NCBI GenBank assembly: GCA_004144345.1
Contig: SEEL01000028.1
Span: forward strand, 1-43,880
Direction of reading: 5' to 3'
Length of the DNA stretch: 43,880 nt
Origin: Hyphomicrobiales bacterium
Lineage (GTDB): Bacteria; Pseudomonadota; Alphaproteobacteria; Rhizobiales; Devosiaceae
A model generated the notes under the pieces. It made no database searches and had not been told where the DNA came from. It saw only the letters and a list, made by a program, of their open reading frames with translations. Numbering within the stretch: the stretch's first letter is position 1; every line of letters begins with the position of its first letter. Shown here piece by piece: positions 8,397-17,067 of the stretch. Position numbers and translations under genes: made by a program.

Positions 8397-8421
8397 CCTC
8401 CTGACAGGGTGTGTCAGGAGG
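8397..8421. promoter_or_regulatory. Perfect inverted repeat, candidate operator of the YafY-type regulator
   Basis: CCTCCTGACA at 8397-8406 and TGTCAGGAGG at 8412-8421 are exact reverse complements around a five-base GGGTG spacer. The repeat overlaps the end of the yafY-like gene and lies before the epoxide hydrolase gene. No U-tract follows on the coding strand, so an operator fits better than a terminator. Confidence 0.55.
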
Positions 8422-9130
8422 CGGAATCGGCCGCGGCATCGCGCCGGGTGCGGGCCGACCACACCGCTTCCCACTCCTTGAGCAGGATCACCCGTCGCTT
8501 GCCGAAACTCTCCGCGCCGATGCGCGCGTCTCGGATCCGGTCGATGCGGAAATTGCGGAAATCCTGGCGCAGCGTGCACCAGGCACCAATGATCTGCTTC
8601 TCGTCGTAATAGGCCAGCGTCACCGGCCACACCGGCCGCTGCGTCTCGTTGCCGGCCTCGTCGGCATAGACGAGGTGCAGGGCCTTCTCGTTGCGCATCG
8701 CCTCGCGCACCACGCCCAGCAGTGGCTCCGCCGGCACGCTCCAGCTTGCCTGCGCCGCCCACAGGCCGGTGTTTGAAATCCGGTCGCGCAGATCCTCGGG
8801 CGAGGCCGTGGCGATCTTGCCCAGCGCATTCTTGGCCGCGGTCCGCAACCCGACGTCGGGTTGGCCCTCCACCCATTGCGCGCCCAGCACGAGCGCTTCC
8901 AACTCCTCGGGCGAAAACATCAGCGGCGGCAGGAAAAATCCTTGCTTCAGCATGTAGCCGATGCCCGCCTCGCCATCGATCGGCGCGCCGAGCCCGATCA
9001 GCGTCTGGATGTCGCGATAGAGCGTGCGCACCGACACACCCTGCTCGTCGGCCAGCGCTTGCGCCGTGATCGGCCGCCGGTGCCGTCTGAGGGCATCCAT
9101 CACCGCAAACAATCGCTCGGTCTTGTCCAT
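8414..9130 (-). CDS. YafY-family transcriptional regulator (HTH + WYL domain)
   Basis: A 238-residue regulator. Residues 1-60 form a DeoR-like winged helix (RRPITAQALADEQGVSVRTLYRDIQTL), and the remainder holds the WYL-type ligand domain with the segment VWPVTLAYYDEKQIIGAWC and FRIDRIRDA. WYL domains sense small ligands or nucleic acids, and stand-alone members usually control a neighbouring enzyme gene. The downstream epoxide hydrolase is the natural candidate, with a perfect 10-bp inverted repeat between them. It is divergent from the small ArsR gene, 88 bases away. Confidence 0.88.
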   Translation of the reverse strand: MDKTERLFAVMDALRRHRRPITAQALADEQGVSVRTLYRDIQTLIGLGAPIDGEAGIGYMLKQGFFLPPLMFSPEELEALVLGAQWVEGQPDVGLRTAAKNALGKIATASPEDLRDRISNTGLWAAQASWSVPAEPLLGVVREAMRNEKALHLVYADEAGNETQRPVWPVTLAYYDEKQIIGAWCTLRQDFRNFRIDRIRDARIGAESFGKRRVILLKEWEAVWSARTRRDAAADSAS

Positions 9131-9218
9131 GCTGTGAGCCTAGCGGTGGCCCGACCCGCTGGCCAGTTGACATTTCGGCGAGTCCCGAAGGACATCGTCG
9201 GGTCAACGGAGCCCAGCT

Positions 9219-9482
9219 ATGGCCATCGACTTCGACCACGTGTTGCATGCGCTGGCCCATCCCGAGCGGCGGCAATTCGTGCTCGCCTGCCGCGACAACC
9301 CGCGCGCAGCAGGCGAGCTGGCCGAGCAATCGTCACTGTCTGTCGCGACCGTCTCCGAACATCTCAAGATACTGCGGCTGTCCGGCCTGCTCGTCCTCGA
9401 CCGGCAGGGCCGCCACTGGTTCTACCGTACCGATCCGGCAGTCCTCTCCGCCACCCTCAAGCATCTGCGCCAGCTGCTCTAG
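9219..9482 (+). CDS. Small ArsR-type winged-helix regulator
   Basis: An 87-residue winged-helix protein of the ArsR superfamily: HALAHPERRQFVLACRDN, recognition helix SVATVSEHLKILRLSGLL and wing VLDRQGRHWFYRTD. It is shorter than usual and lacks the ELCVCDL metal site, so it probably senses something other than metal. The TTGACA at 9167-9172 may be its -35 box, and TTCGG (9174-9178) / CCGAA (9185-9189) just after it could be an operator. Its TAG overlaps the TAG of the opposing DUF1697 gene (CTAG at 9479-9482). The target is unknown; the gene context does not point to one. Confidence 0.85.
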   Translation: MAIDFDHVLHALAHPERRQFVLACRDNPRAAGELAEQSSLSVATVSEHLKILRLSGLLVLDRQGRHWFYRTDPAVLSATLKHLRQLL

Positions 9483-10003
9483 CGCTGCTCCATCCGTTTC
9501 CAGATACCAAGAACCGTGTTCCAGTTACGCTGCGTCATCCGCGCACCCGTCAGCTTCTCGACATTCAGTTTCGACGGCGCCGTGCCCGCGCCATAGTCGA
9601 TCACCAGCGTTGCGTCCGCCGCCGCTACCGTCTCCGGACCGTCCGGCTTCAGGATCGCCGCTGGCCAGTCGAGCGCCTTGTGGAAGAAGCAGACACCGAG
9701 CCGCTGCGGACGGTCTTTCGACGCCGTCGGCAACGGGTCGGCCTCGATGAGCTTCTTGATCTGCGCCTTGCTCACCACGAACACTTCGCTGCTGGTAAGG
9801 CCGAAGCTCTCGACCAGCGCGGTGATCTCAGTCTTGAGCGCAGCGACGCTCTTGTCCGACCCGAAGATCAGATTGCCAGTCGCGAGATAATTCACCGGCT
9901 CGCTGAGCCCAGCCTCTTCGGCCTTGTCGCGCAGCGCCGAGGGTCGCATCTTGGCATGCGACCCAGGCCCTATCGCCCGCAGCAGCGCGACATAGACCGT
10001 CAT
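9479..10003 (-). CDS. DUF1697 family protein
   Basis: A 174-residue cytoplasmic protein of the uncharacterised DUF1697 family (MTVYVALLRAIGPGSHAKMR, NYLATGNLIFGS, and the C-terminal KLTGARMTQRNWNTVLGI, which is the best-conserved part of the family). No catalytic residues are known. The start at 10003 is chosen because it forms an ATGA overlap with the galM stop, a strong sign of translational coupling; the frame continues upstream inside galM but without family sequence. Its placement makes it part of the galM transcription unit, on the far side of the xylose locus. Confidence 0.88.
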   Translation of the reverse strand: MTVYVALLRAIGPGSHAKMRPSALRDKAEEAGLSEPVNYLATGNLIFGSDKSVAALKTEITALVESFGLTSSEVFVVSKAQIKKLIEADPLPTASKDRPQRLGVCFFHKALDWPAAILKPDGPETVAAADATLVIDYGAGTAPSKLNVEKLTGARMTQRNWNTVLGIWKRMEQR

Positions 10004-11013
10004 GCGATCTCGAATTCGCACCAATGCGCGTAGGGCTTTTCCGGCGTAATCACGATCGGTGGGAAATGCCTGTGGTGCGGTGTGTCGGGGAACATCTGGT
10101 CCTCGAGGCAAAAGCCGGAATACTCGCCATAGGTCCTGCCGTTGAGGCCGGGCACTTTCACATCCGTCATCATCGCGTTGTAGAACTGCAGGCCCGGCCG
10201 GTCGGTCCAGAGCTTCAGCGTCAGATCGCCATCCGGGGCCGTCACAATGGCCACCGGGTCGGCAACGTCGCGGTCCGCATCGAGCACGAAATTGCCGTCA
10301 TAACCGATCGGCTTGCCGCTACCGTCGCGGAGGTTCCGCGGCTGCCGGAAGTCGCGGTCAGAACCCGGCGTCACCTCAAGGATGTTGCCGGTCGGGATCA
10401 AATCGTCCGGGCTCACCTCGGTATAGGCGCCGGCCGCCAGCTGGTAGCTGTGGTCCAGCACATCGTCGCCGGTGCCGAGGTTGAAATACTGGTGCTGCAC
10501 GAGGCTGAGGATCGTCGGCCGGTCGGTCGTCGCGCCCAGCTCGAGCCGCAGCCTGTTGCCGTCGAGCCGGTAGGTCGCCTTGAGCTTCAGATTGCCGGGA
10601 TATCCCATCGCGCCATCGGGCGACGCCAGCGAAAACACCACCGCATTGGTGGCGTCGTCAGGCACCGCGTCCCACACCAGCCGGCCGATGCCCTCGGGTC
10701 CGCCATGCAGCGAGTTCGGCCCCTCATTGGCCACCACATTGTAGGTCTTGCCGCCGAGTTCGAAGCTCGAGCCGGCAAGGCGATTGGCGACGCGCCCCGC
10801 GAGCGAACCAAAATGCGGCGAGTGCACCGGGTAGTCGTCGAATTTGTCGAAGCCCAGCACCACCGAGCGCAGCTTGCCGCCTACCGGCACACGCCAGTCG
10901 CGCACCGTGACGCCCCAATTGATCAGATCGACCTCGACGCCATTGGTCGATGTCAGGGTGAACTGCTCGACCTTCTTGCCCTCGAACGTCCCGAACGGCT
11001 TGACCGCAACCAT
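10000..11013 (-). CDS. galM: Aldose 1-epimerase (mutarotase)
   Basis: A 337-residue galactose-mutarotase-like enzyme that interconverts alpha and beta anomers of aldoses. Visible active-site residues are H103 in SLHGG, H174 in VQHQYFNL, an aspartate near 239 in IGYDGNFVL, and the catalytic base E304 in SGFCLEDQ. No signal peptide, so it works on cytoplasmic sugar. GGAGGAGG lies just before ATG 11013. Being divergent from the lacI-xylBA genes, it most likely speeds conversion of the xylose anomer released by the GH43 enzyme into the form used by xylose isomerase. Confidence 0.93.
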   Translation of the reverse strand: MVAVKPFGTFEGKKVEQFTLTSTNGVEVDLINWGVTVRDWRVPVGGKLRSVVLGFDKFDDYPVHSPHFGSLAGRVANRLAGSSFELGGKTYNVVANEGPNSLHGGPEGIGRLVWDAVPDDATNAVVFSLASPDGAMGYPGNLKLKATYRLDGNRLRLELGATTDRPTILSLVQHQYFNLGTGDDVLDHSYQLAAGAYTEVSPDDLIPTGNILEVTPGSDRDFRQPRNLRDGSGKPIGYDGNFVLDADRDVADPVAIVTAPDGDLTLKLWTDRPGLQFYNAMMTDVKVPGLNGRTYGEYSGFCLEDQMFPDTPHHRHFPPIVITPEKPYAHWCEFEIA

Positions 11014-11092
11014 GATACCTCCTCCGCACTCAGGGCGCACGGTTTACCTGCAAATCGCCGCGCGCGCCACGCTGGAACTTCCTCGAATCCAG

Positions 11093-11149
11093 TTGACGCC
11101 ACGTCCAAGCCGCACCAAACCACTTCTTGATAGTGAGGGCAGGGCATTG
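11093..11149 (+). promoter_or_regulatory. galM-lacI divergent region; probable lacI promoter and TTG start
   Basis: TTGACG at 11093-11098 is a possible -35 box for the LacI gene, but no convincing -10 box follows. GAGGGCAGGGCA precedes TTG at 11147-11149, the only in-frame start candidate close to the helix-turn-helix. No clear palindromic operator was seen in the 133 bases between the galM and lacI starts. Confidence 0.3.
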
Positions 11150-12190
11150 GACGAGCAGGCCGAGGCAAAACGGGCGACCGTGCACGATGTGGCGCGGACG
11201 GCGGGCGTTTCGCTCGCCACCGTGGACCGCGTGCTCAATGCCCGTCCCGGCGTCCGACCCGAAACCGCCGAGAAGGTCGAGAACGCCATCAAGGCCCTCG
11301 ATTTCCGCCGCGACCTCTCGGCCTCGCTCCTCGCCCGTGCGCGGGATCTGCGCGTCACCTTCCTCATCCCCGATGGCGGCAACGCGTTCATGGAGAGTCT
11401 CGTCGGCGCCATCGCCCGCCGCGTCCGCCAGACCCGCAATGAGCGGCTCACTCTCGCCGCCAGCCAATATCATGCGCTCGATCCCGCCGCCCTCATCTCC
11501 CGGCTCGATGCCCTCAACGGTCGCGAAACCGATTGCGCCGTAATCGTCGCGCCCGATGACCCCGCAGTGGTGAAGGCCGTCGATGCCGCCACCCGTCGCG
11601 GCGTCGCCATCATCACGCTGGTGTCCGATCTGCCGGGCTCCGCCCGCCGCCACTTCATCGGCATCGACAACCAGGCCGCAGGCCGCACCGCCGCCTCGCT
11701 GCTCGGCCGTTTCTGCACCGCCCCGGGCAAGGTCGGCATCATCGCCGGCTCGCTCGGCCTTCGCGACCACCGCGAGCGCTTCGAAGGCTTTGCCGGCGTG
11801 CTCGGCCGCGAGTTCCAGCATCTCAGCATCGTCGGCCCGACCGAGGGCTTCGACGATGACGTCCAGACCGAAGCCGCGGCGCTCAAGCTCTTGTCGGAGC
11901 ACAAGGATTTGACCGGCATCTACAATCTGGGCGCCGGCAATGCCGGCCTCGTTGCCGCCCTCGGCAAGACCCACCGGGCCGGCAATATCCGGGTCGTGTC
12001 CCATGAACTGTCGGACACCACGCGCGGCGCTCTCCGGGCTGGCACGCTCGACGTCGTGCTCGACCAGAACCCGGATGGCGAAATCCGCGCGGCCATCGCC
12101 GCCGCCCGCCAGGTGGCGCTTTCGCCGGACGCCGAGATCCACTCGGACCCCATTGAAATTGGGATTTTCCTGCGCGACAATCTGCGCTAA
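11147..12190 (+). CDS. LacI family transcriptional regulator of the xylose locus
   Basis: A 347-residue LacI-type regulator. The headpiece ATVHDVARTAGVSLATVDRV is at residues 9-28, and the rest is a periplasmic-binding-protein-like sugar-sensing domain (VTFLIPDGGNAFMESLVGAI, then FIGIDNQAAGRTAASLLG and GIIAGSLGLRDHRERFEGF). No ATG lies near the headpiece; TTG 11147 is the best start. The frame stays open to 10844, but that part is antisense to galM. It precedes xylB by 77 bases and is divergent from galM, so control of both directions by xylose or a xylose-derived ligand is expected. Confidence 0.9.
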   Translation: MDEQAEAKRATVHDVARTAGVSLATVDRVLNARPGVRPETAEKVENAIKALDFRRDLSASLLARARDLRVTFLIPDGGNAFMESLVGAIARRVRQTRNERLTLAASQYHALDPAALISRLDALNGRETDCAVIVAPDDPAVVKAVDAATRRGVAIITLVSDLPGSARRHFIGIDNQAAGRTAASLLGRFCTAPGKVGIIAGSLGLRDHRERFEGFAGVLGREFQHLSIVGPTEGFDDDVQTEAAALKLLSEHKDLTGIYNLGAGNAGLVAALGKTHRAGNIRVVSHELSDTTRGALRAGTLDVVLDQNPDGEIRAAIAAARQVALSPDAEIHSDPIEIGIFLRDNLR

Positions 12191-12200
12191 TCACGACGAA

Positions 12201-12216
12201 ACGGCGAAAACGCCGT
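12201..12216. other. Short hairpin between lacI and xylB
   Basis: ACGGCG (12201-12206) and CGCCGT (12211-12216) enclose AAAA just after the lacI stop. There is no U-tract, so at most it would be a weak terminator or processing site separating lacI from the catabolic genes. Confidence 0.35.
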
Positions 12217-12248
12217 CTGGGAGGCAGAAATCGACAGAAAAGCGGTCC

Positions 12249-12272
12249 GTCATGAGGTACGTGCCTCATGAC
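12249..12272 (+). promoter_or_regulatory. Perfect inverted repeat enclosing the xylB ribosome binding site and start codon
   Basis: GTCATGAGG at 12249-12257 is the exact reverse complement of CCTCATGAC at 12264-12272, with a six-base spacer. The likely Shine-Dalgarno GAGG (12254-12257) is in the left arm and the xylB ATG (12268-12270) is in the right arm. As RNA the hairpin would hide both from the ribosome; as DNA it is a symmetrical operator-like site. An out-of-frame ATG is at 12252. Confidence 0.6.
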
Positions 12273-13731
12273 CTATCTCGGTCTTGATATCGGGACATCG
12301 GGTGTAAAGGCCATTCTCATCGACCGCGCCGGCAAGGCGTTGGGCGAGGCGACGGCCAAAGCCGTCGAGCCCGTGCGCCCCCATCCGGGCTGGTCCGAGC
12401 AGAATCCCGCCGACTGGTGGACCGCCTGTCAGTCGGCCATGGACGCGCTCAGCAAATCCCATCCGGCCGAAATGGCCGCCGTGCGTGGCATCGGTCTCTC
12501 CGGCCACATGCATGGCGCCGTGCTCCTGGGGCAGGGCGACGAAGTGCTCCGTCCGTGCATCCTGTGGAACGACGGCCGCTCGGCCGCCGAATGCAAGGAG
12601 ATGGAAGCCGCCGAGCCGCGCCTGCGCGATATCGCCGGCAACATCGCCATGCCGGGCTTCACCGCCCCCAAGATCGCCTGGGTCCGCAAGCACGAACCTG
12701 AAATCTACAGCAAGATCGCCAAGGTCCTCTTGCCCAAGGCCTATGTCCGCCTGCTGCTGACCGGCGAACACGTCGAGGAAATGAGCGACGCCGCCGGCAC
12801 GCTCTGGCTCGATGTCGGCAAGCGCGACTGGTCTGACGCTCTCCTCGCCGTCACCGGCCTCAGCCGCTCGCACATGCCGTCGCTGGTCGAAGGCTCCGCT
12901 CCCGGCGGCACGCTCAAGCCCGAGCTCGCCGCCCGCTGGGGCATGAGCGGCAAGATCCTCGTCGCCGGTGGTGCTGGCGACAACGCGGCGGCCGCTTGTG
13001 GCATCGGTGCCATCCGTCCGGGCGAAGGCTTTGTCTCGCTCGGCACCTCTGGTGTGCTCTTCGTCTCCAATGACCGCTTCCGTCCCAATACGGCGGGCGC
13101 CGTCCATGCCTTCTGCCACGCCGTGCCGAGCACCTGGCACCAGATGGGCGTGATCCTCTCGGCCACCGACAGCCTCAACTGGCTGAGCCATATCTCCGGC
13201 AAATCGCAACCCGAACTGTCGGGCGCCGCCGAAGCGAGCTTCAAGGGACCGGGCGAAGAGATCTTCCTCCCCTATCTCTCGGGCGAACGCACGCCGCACA
13301 ACAATGCCGGTGCGCGCGGCTCGTTCGTCGGCCTCAGCCATCTCAGCGATCAGGCGCGTCTCGCACAGGCCGTGATGGAAGGCGTCACCTTCGCCTTCCG
13401 CGATTGCCAGCGTGTCCTCGCCGACGCTGGAACGACGTTCGGTCGTATCCTTGCGGTCGGCGGCGGCTCCAAATCGGCTCTCTGGCTCAAACTCATCGCC
13501 ACCAATCTCGATACCGAGATCGCGCTGCCCGAAGACGGCGATTTCGGCGGCGCGCTTGGCGCTGCCCGGCTCGGCCTTTGTGCCGCCGAGGGCGCCGATC
13601 CCGCCGAGGTGATGACCATGCCCGGCATCAAGCAGATCATTCAACCCGAGGCATCGCTGCGCGATGCCTACACCCAGCAATATGCGCGCTACCGCGCGCT
13701 CTATCCTGCCATCGAGGAGGCTCGTAAGTGA
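12268..13731 (+). CDS. xylB: Xylulokinase
   Basis: A 487-residue FGGY-family sugar kinase that phosphorylates D-xylulose to xylulose 5-phosphate, the entry to the pentose phosphate pathway. The N-terminal ATPase-fold motif [14 protein letters not shown] begins at residue 4, the substrate loop [11 protein letters not shown] follows, catalytic base D238 sits in [12 protein letters not shown], and the C-terminal nucleotide segment [18 protein letters not shown] is intact. The length is normal. Its stop overlaps the GTG start of xylA by three bases within GTGA. Translation initiation is probably affected by the hairpin at the start codon. Confidence 0.96.
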   Translation: MTYLGLDIGTSGVKAILIDRAGKALGEATAKAVEPVRPHPGWSEQNPADWWTACQSAMDALSKSHPAEMAAVRGIGLSGHMHGAVLLGQGDEVLRPCILWNDGRSAAECKEMEAAEPRLRDIAGNIAMPGFTAPKIAWVRKHEPEIYSKIAKVLLPKAYVRLLLTGEHVEEMSDAAGTLWLDVGKRDWSDALLAVTGLSRSHMPSLVEGSAPGGTLKPELAARWGMSGKILVAGGAGDNAAAACGIGAIRPGEGFVSLGTSGVLFVSNDRFRPNTAGAVHAFCHAVPSTWHQMGVILSATDSLNWLSHISGKSQPELSGAAEASFKGPGEEIFLPYLSGERTPHNNAGARGSFVGLSHLSDQARLAQAVMEGVTFAFRDCQRVLADAGTTFGRILAVGGGSKSALWLKLIATNLDTEIALPEDGDFGGALGAARLGLCAAEGADPAEVMTMPGIKQIIQPEASLRDAYTQQYARYRALYPAIEEARK

Positions 13732-15032
13732 CCGATTTCTTCAAGGGCATTGTGCCCGTCAAATTCGAGGGTCCGTCCTCGACCAATCCGCTGGCCTATC
13801 GCCACTACAACAAGGACGAACTCGTCCTCGGCAAGCGGATGGAAGACCACATCCGCCCCGCGGTTGCCTATTGGCACACCTTCGCGTGGGAAGGCGGCGA
13901 TCCGTTTGGCGGCCGCACCTTTGCTCGCCCCTGGCATGACAAGGGCCTCGAAGGCGCCAAGCTCAAGGCTGATATCGCCTTCGAGTTCTTCGACCTGCTC
14001 GATATCCCGTTCTTCTGCTTCCACGATGTGGACGTGGCGCCCGAGGGCGACACGCTCGCCGAGAGCAACAAGAACCTGCGCGTCATCACCGACATCTTCG
14101 CCAAGAAGATGCAGACCTCGCGCACCAAGCTGCTCTGGGGCACGGCCAATCTGTTCTCGAACCGCCGCTTCATGGCGGGCGCCGCCACCAATCCCGATCC
14201 CGATGTGTTCGCCTATGCCGCGGGCCAGGTGAAGGAGATGCTGGAGGTCACGCGCGACCTCGGCGGTGCGAACTATGTACTGTGGGGCGGCCGCGAAGGC
14301 TACGAGACCCTGCTCAACACCAACCTCAAGCAGGAACGGGCGCAGGCCGGCCGCTTCCTGACGCTGGCCGTCGAGCACGCCAAGAAGATCGGCTACAAGG
14401 GCACGCTGCTGATCGAGCCCAAGCCGCAGGAGCCGACCAAGCACCAGTACGATTACGACGTTGCGACCGTCTATGGCTTCCTCAAGGATTTCGGCCTTGA
14501 GAAAGAAGTGAAGGTCAACATCGAAGTCGGCCACGCCTTCCTCGCCGGCCATAGCTTCGAACACGAGCTGGCCACCGCCCGCTCGCTCGGCATCCTCGGC
14601 AGCGTCGATGCCAACCGCAACGATCTGCAGTCCGGCTGGGATACCGACCAGTTCCCCAACAATCCGGGCGAAATGGCGCTGGCCTTCTACGAGATCCTCA
14701 AGAATGGCGGTCTCGGCAATGGCGGTTTCAACTTCGACGCCAAGGTCCGCCGCCAGTCGCTCGATCCGGCCGATCTGCTCTATGGCCACGTCGGCGGCCT
14801 CGACGTGCTGGCTCGTGGCCTCAAGGGCGCCGCAGCGCTCATCGAGGATGGCACCTACGACAAGGTCGTCGCCGATCGCTATGCCGGCTGGAACACATCG
14901 GCAGCGAAGGCCATGTTGTCCACCGAGAGCCTTGCCGACATCGCTGCGCGCGTCGAAAAGAACAACATCAACCCGCAGCCCCGCTCCGGCCAGCAGGAAT
15001 ATCTCGAGAACCTGGTCAACCGGTTCGTGTGA
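13728..15032 (+). CDS. xylA: Xylose isomerase
   Basis: A 434-residue class II xylose isomerase that converts D-xylose to D-xylulose with two divalent metals. Family features: [16 protein letters not shown] near the N-terminus, [12 protein letters not shown] with the catalytic H/D pair, the metal-ligand region [18 protein letters not shown], and VEVGHA-type segment [18 protein letters not shown]. It starts with GTG overlapping the xylB stop codon, behind GAGGAGG. Its TGA shares one base with the ATG of the following VOC gene (TGATG), so kinase, isomerase and VOC protein are made from one coupled message. Confidence 0.97.
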   Translation: MTDFFKGIVPVKFEGPSSTNPLAYRHYNKDELVLGKRMEDHIRPAVAYWHTFAWEGGDPFGGRTFARPWHDKGLEGAKLKADIAFEFFDLLDIPFFCFHDVDVAPEGDTLAESNKNLRVITDIFAKKMQTSRTKLLWGTANLFSNRRFMAGAATNPDPDVFAYAAGQVKEMLEVTRDLGGANYVLWGGREGYETLLNTNLKQERAQAGRFLTLAVEHAKKIGYKGTLLIEPKPQEPTKHQYDYDVATVYGFLKDFGLEKEVKVNIEVGHAFLAGHSFEHELATARSLGILGSVDANRNDLQSGWDTDQFPNNPGEMALAFYEILKNGGLGNGGFNFDAKVRRQSLDPADLLYGHVGGLDVLARGLKGAAALIEDGTYDKVVADRYAGWNTSAAKAMLSTESLADIAARVEKNNINPQPRSGQQEYLENLVNRFV

Positions 15033-15442
15033 TGGCCGCGCTGGGGCTCGGCCTGCATCATGTGTCGCTTGCCGTGACTGACATCGATCAGTCACGGCAA
15101 TTCTACCAGCAGCTGTTCGGCCTCGATCTCCTCGTTCGCCCGCCTTTCGACTCGGTGGGCGTGTGGTTCGCCGTCGGGCCGCTCCAGCTCCATCTCATCG
15201 AATATCAGGCGGGCAGTTTCCGGCGCGACGCCAGCATCAGCACCCTCGATGGGCATTTCGCGTTCAACACGCCTGATTTCGAGGGCTTTATCGCCCACGC
15301 CACGGCGCTCGGCTTTCGTGAGGATGCAGCGGATGGCAATCCGCGGCGACTGCTGATGCGCCGGGAGGGACCGGCGGGTTTCCCGCAGGTCTATCTGCTC
15401 GACCCTGACAACAACATCATCGAAGTCAACGGCGCGCCCTGA
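15032..15442 (+). CDS. VOC (glyoxalase/bleomycin-resistance) family protein in the xylose operon
   Basis: A 136-residue vicinal-oxygen-chelate protein with two paired beta-alpha-beta modules: GLHHVSLAVTDIDQSRQFYQ at the start and a second module ending in VYLLDPDNNIIEVN. The metal-ligand pattern (H near residue 10, a glutamate in the late IIEVN strand) is present, so it may be an enzyme; the substrate is unknown. The ATG at 15032 overlaps the xylA stop by one base; a GTG at 15029 is an alternative. A 13-bp perfect inverted repeat lies at codons 13-23. A VOC gene between xylA and a xylosidase is not part of the standard pathway. Confidence 0.85.
   Translation: MAALGLGLHHVSLAVTDIDQSRQFYQQLFGLDLLVRPPFDSVGVWFAVGPLQLHLIEYQAGSFRRDASISTLDGHFAFNTPDFEGFIAHATALGFREDAADGNPRRLLMRREGPAGFPQVYLLDPDNNIIEVNGAP
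15069..15100. repeat. Perfect 13-bp inverted repeat inside the VOC gene
   Basis: TTGCCGTGACTGA at 15069-15081 and TCAGTCACGGCAA at 15088-15100 are exact reverse complements with a CATCGA loop. It lies 37 bases into the coding sequence. In RNA it would be the most stable hairpin in the operon and could pause ribosomes, attenuate, or mark an mRNA end after xylA. Confidence 0.7.
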
Positions 15443-15462
15443 ACGCCGACGAGGCCCCTACC

Positions 15463-17067
15463 ATGTCCACCATCCGCAATCCCATCCTGCCCGGCTTCAA
15501 CCCGGACCCGTCGATCCTGCGGGTCGGCGACGACTACTACATCGCGACATCGACCTTCGAATGGTTTCCGGGCGTCCAGATCCATCATTCGCGCGATCTC
15601 GCCAACTGGGAACTGATCACCCGACCGCTGACCCGCAAGGCCCAACTCGACATGCGCGGCGATCCGGACAGCTGCGGCGTCTGGGCGCCTTGCCTGACGC
15701 ATGATGGAACGCAGTTCTGGCTGGTCTATACCGACGTCAAGCGCAAGGAAGGCTCGTTCAAGGACGCGCACAACTACATCGTTACTGCGCCGGCCATCGA
15801 GGGCCCTTGGTCCGACCCTGTCTATGTGAACTCATCCGGCTTCGACCCGTCGCTGTTCCACGATGACGACGGCCGCAAATGGTTCGTCAACATGATGTGG
15901 GACCATCGTGTGCGGCCCCTGCTGTTCGAGGGCATTGCGCTGCAGGAATACGATCCCGTCGCGCAAAAGCTCGTGGGGCCGCGCAAGAACATCTTCACCG
16001 GCACGGACCTGAAGCTCGTCGAGGGGCCGCATCTCTACAAGAAGAACGGCTGGTACTATCTGCTTACCGCCGAAGGCGGCACCGGTTATGAGCACGCCTC
16101 GACCTTCGCGCGCTCACGCAATATCGATGGGCCCTACGAGCTCCACCCGCAGCAATATCTCGTCACCGCCAAGGATGCGCCGTTCAATCCCGTGCAGCGT
16201 TCCGGCCATGGCGACATCGTCGACACCCCTGATGGCAAGACCTATTTCGTCCATCTGATGGGCCGGCCGACCGGCCAGTACAAGCGCTGCGTGCTCGGCC
16301 GTGAGACCGCCATCCAGGAAGCCGAATGGCGTGATGATGGCTGGCTCTGGCTGAAGCACGGCATGGTACCGGCGCTCGAGGTCGATGTGCCCGGCACGCG
16401 CGATGAGACCATCTACTGGGCCGAGCAGCGCTATGATTTCAGCAACGGCCTGCCGATCGACTTCCAATGGCTTCGCACGCCCGAGCCCGACCGCATCTTC
16501 GAGGTGAAGGACGGCAGGCTTCGCCTTTTCGGTCGCGAGTCGATCGGCTCGTGGTTCGAGCAGGCGCTGGTGGCGCGCCGCCAGACGCATTTCTCCTACG
16601 ATGCCGAGGTTACCGTCGATTTCGCGCCCCATGACGAGCGCCAGTTCGCCGGCCTCACCGGCTACTACAACCGCTACAATTTCCACTATCTGACCGTCAC
16701 CGCCCATCACGACGGCAAGCGCGAGTTGCTGCTGATGTCGGTTGCTGCCGATCCCGGTGGTAATCTCAATCTGCGCACGCCGCCGGTGCCGCTGCCGGAA
16801 ACAGGCAAGGTCCGGATGAAGATCGAAGTGCGCGGCGCGGCCTTCCAGTTCTTCTACGCGCTCGACGCCGGCGCATGGCAGAAGTTCGGCCCCGTCCTCG
16901 ACGCCTCGACGCTCAGCGACGAGCGCGGCATCCCCGCCGGTGAGCACGGCAATTTCACCGGCGCCTTTGTCGGTGTCGCCGCCAGTGACCTCAATGGAAC
17001 GGCGCTCCACGCCGACTTCACCGATTTCGTCTATCGCCCCGTCCATCACGAATCGGATCGCTACTGA
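15463..17067 (+). CDS. Glycoside hydrolase family 43 beta-xylosidase
   Basis: A 534-residue GH43 enzyme, probably beta-xylosidase (possibly with arabinofuranosidase activity), removing xylose from xylo-oligosaccharides. The five-bladed propeller triad is visible: base D15 in NPDPS, pKa-modulating D128 in SGFDPSLF and acid E187 in LVEGPHLYKK. From about residue 330 there is the C-terminal beta-sandwich typical of this subfamily (HDERQFAGLTGYYNRYNFHYL). No signal peptide, so it acts on imported oligosaccharides in the cytoplasm. It starts 20 bases after the VOC gene, and its TGA shares one base with the ATG of the next gene. Confidence 0.94.
   Translation: MSTIRNPILPGFNPDPSILRVGDDYYIATSTFEWFPGVQIHHSRDLANWELITRPLTRKAQLDMRGDPDSCGVWAPCLTHDGTQFWLVYTDVKRKEGSFKDAHNYIVTAPAIEGPWSDPVYVNSSGFDPSLFHDDDGRKWFVNMMWDHRVRPLLFEGIALQEYDPVAQKLVGPRKNIFTGTDLKLVEGPHLYKKNGWYYLLTAEGGTGYEHASTFARSRNIDGPYELHPQQYLVTAKDAPFNPVQRSGHGDIVDTPDGKTYFVHLMGRPTGQYKRCVLGRETAIQEAEWRDDGWLWLKHGMVPALEVDVPGTRDETIYWAEQRYDFSNGLPIDFQWLRTPEPDRIFEVKDGRLRLFGRESIGSWFEQALVARRQTHFSYDAEVTVDFAPHDERQFAGLTGYYNRYNFHYLTVTAHHDGKRELLLMSVAADPGGNLNLRTPPVPLPETGKVRMKIEVRGAAFQFFYALDAGAWQKFGPVLDASTLSDERGIPAGEHGNFTGAFVGVAASDLNGTALHADFTDFVYRPVHHESDRY

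Noticed and set aside
12250-15095. Two long minus-strand frames opposite xylB and xylA
   Set aside because: Shadows created by GC-rich third positions; no ribosome binding site or family sequence.
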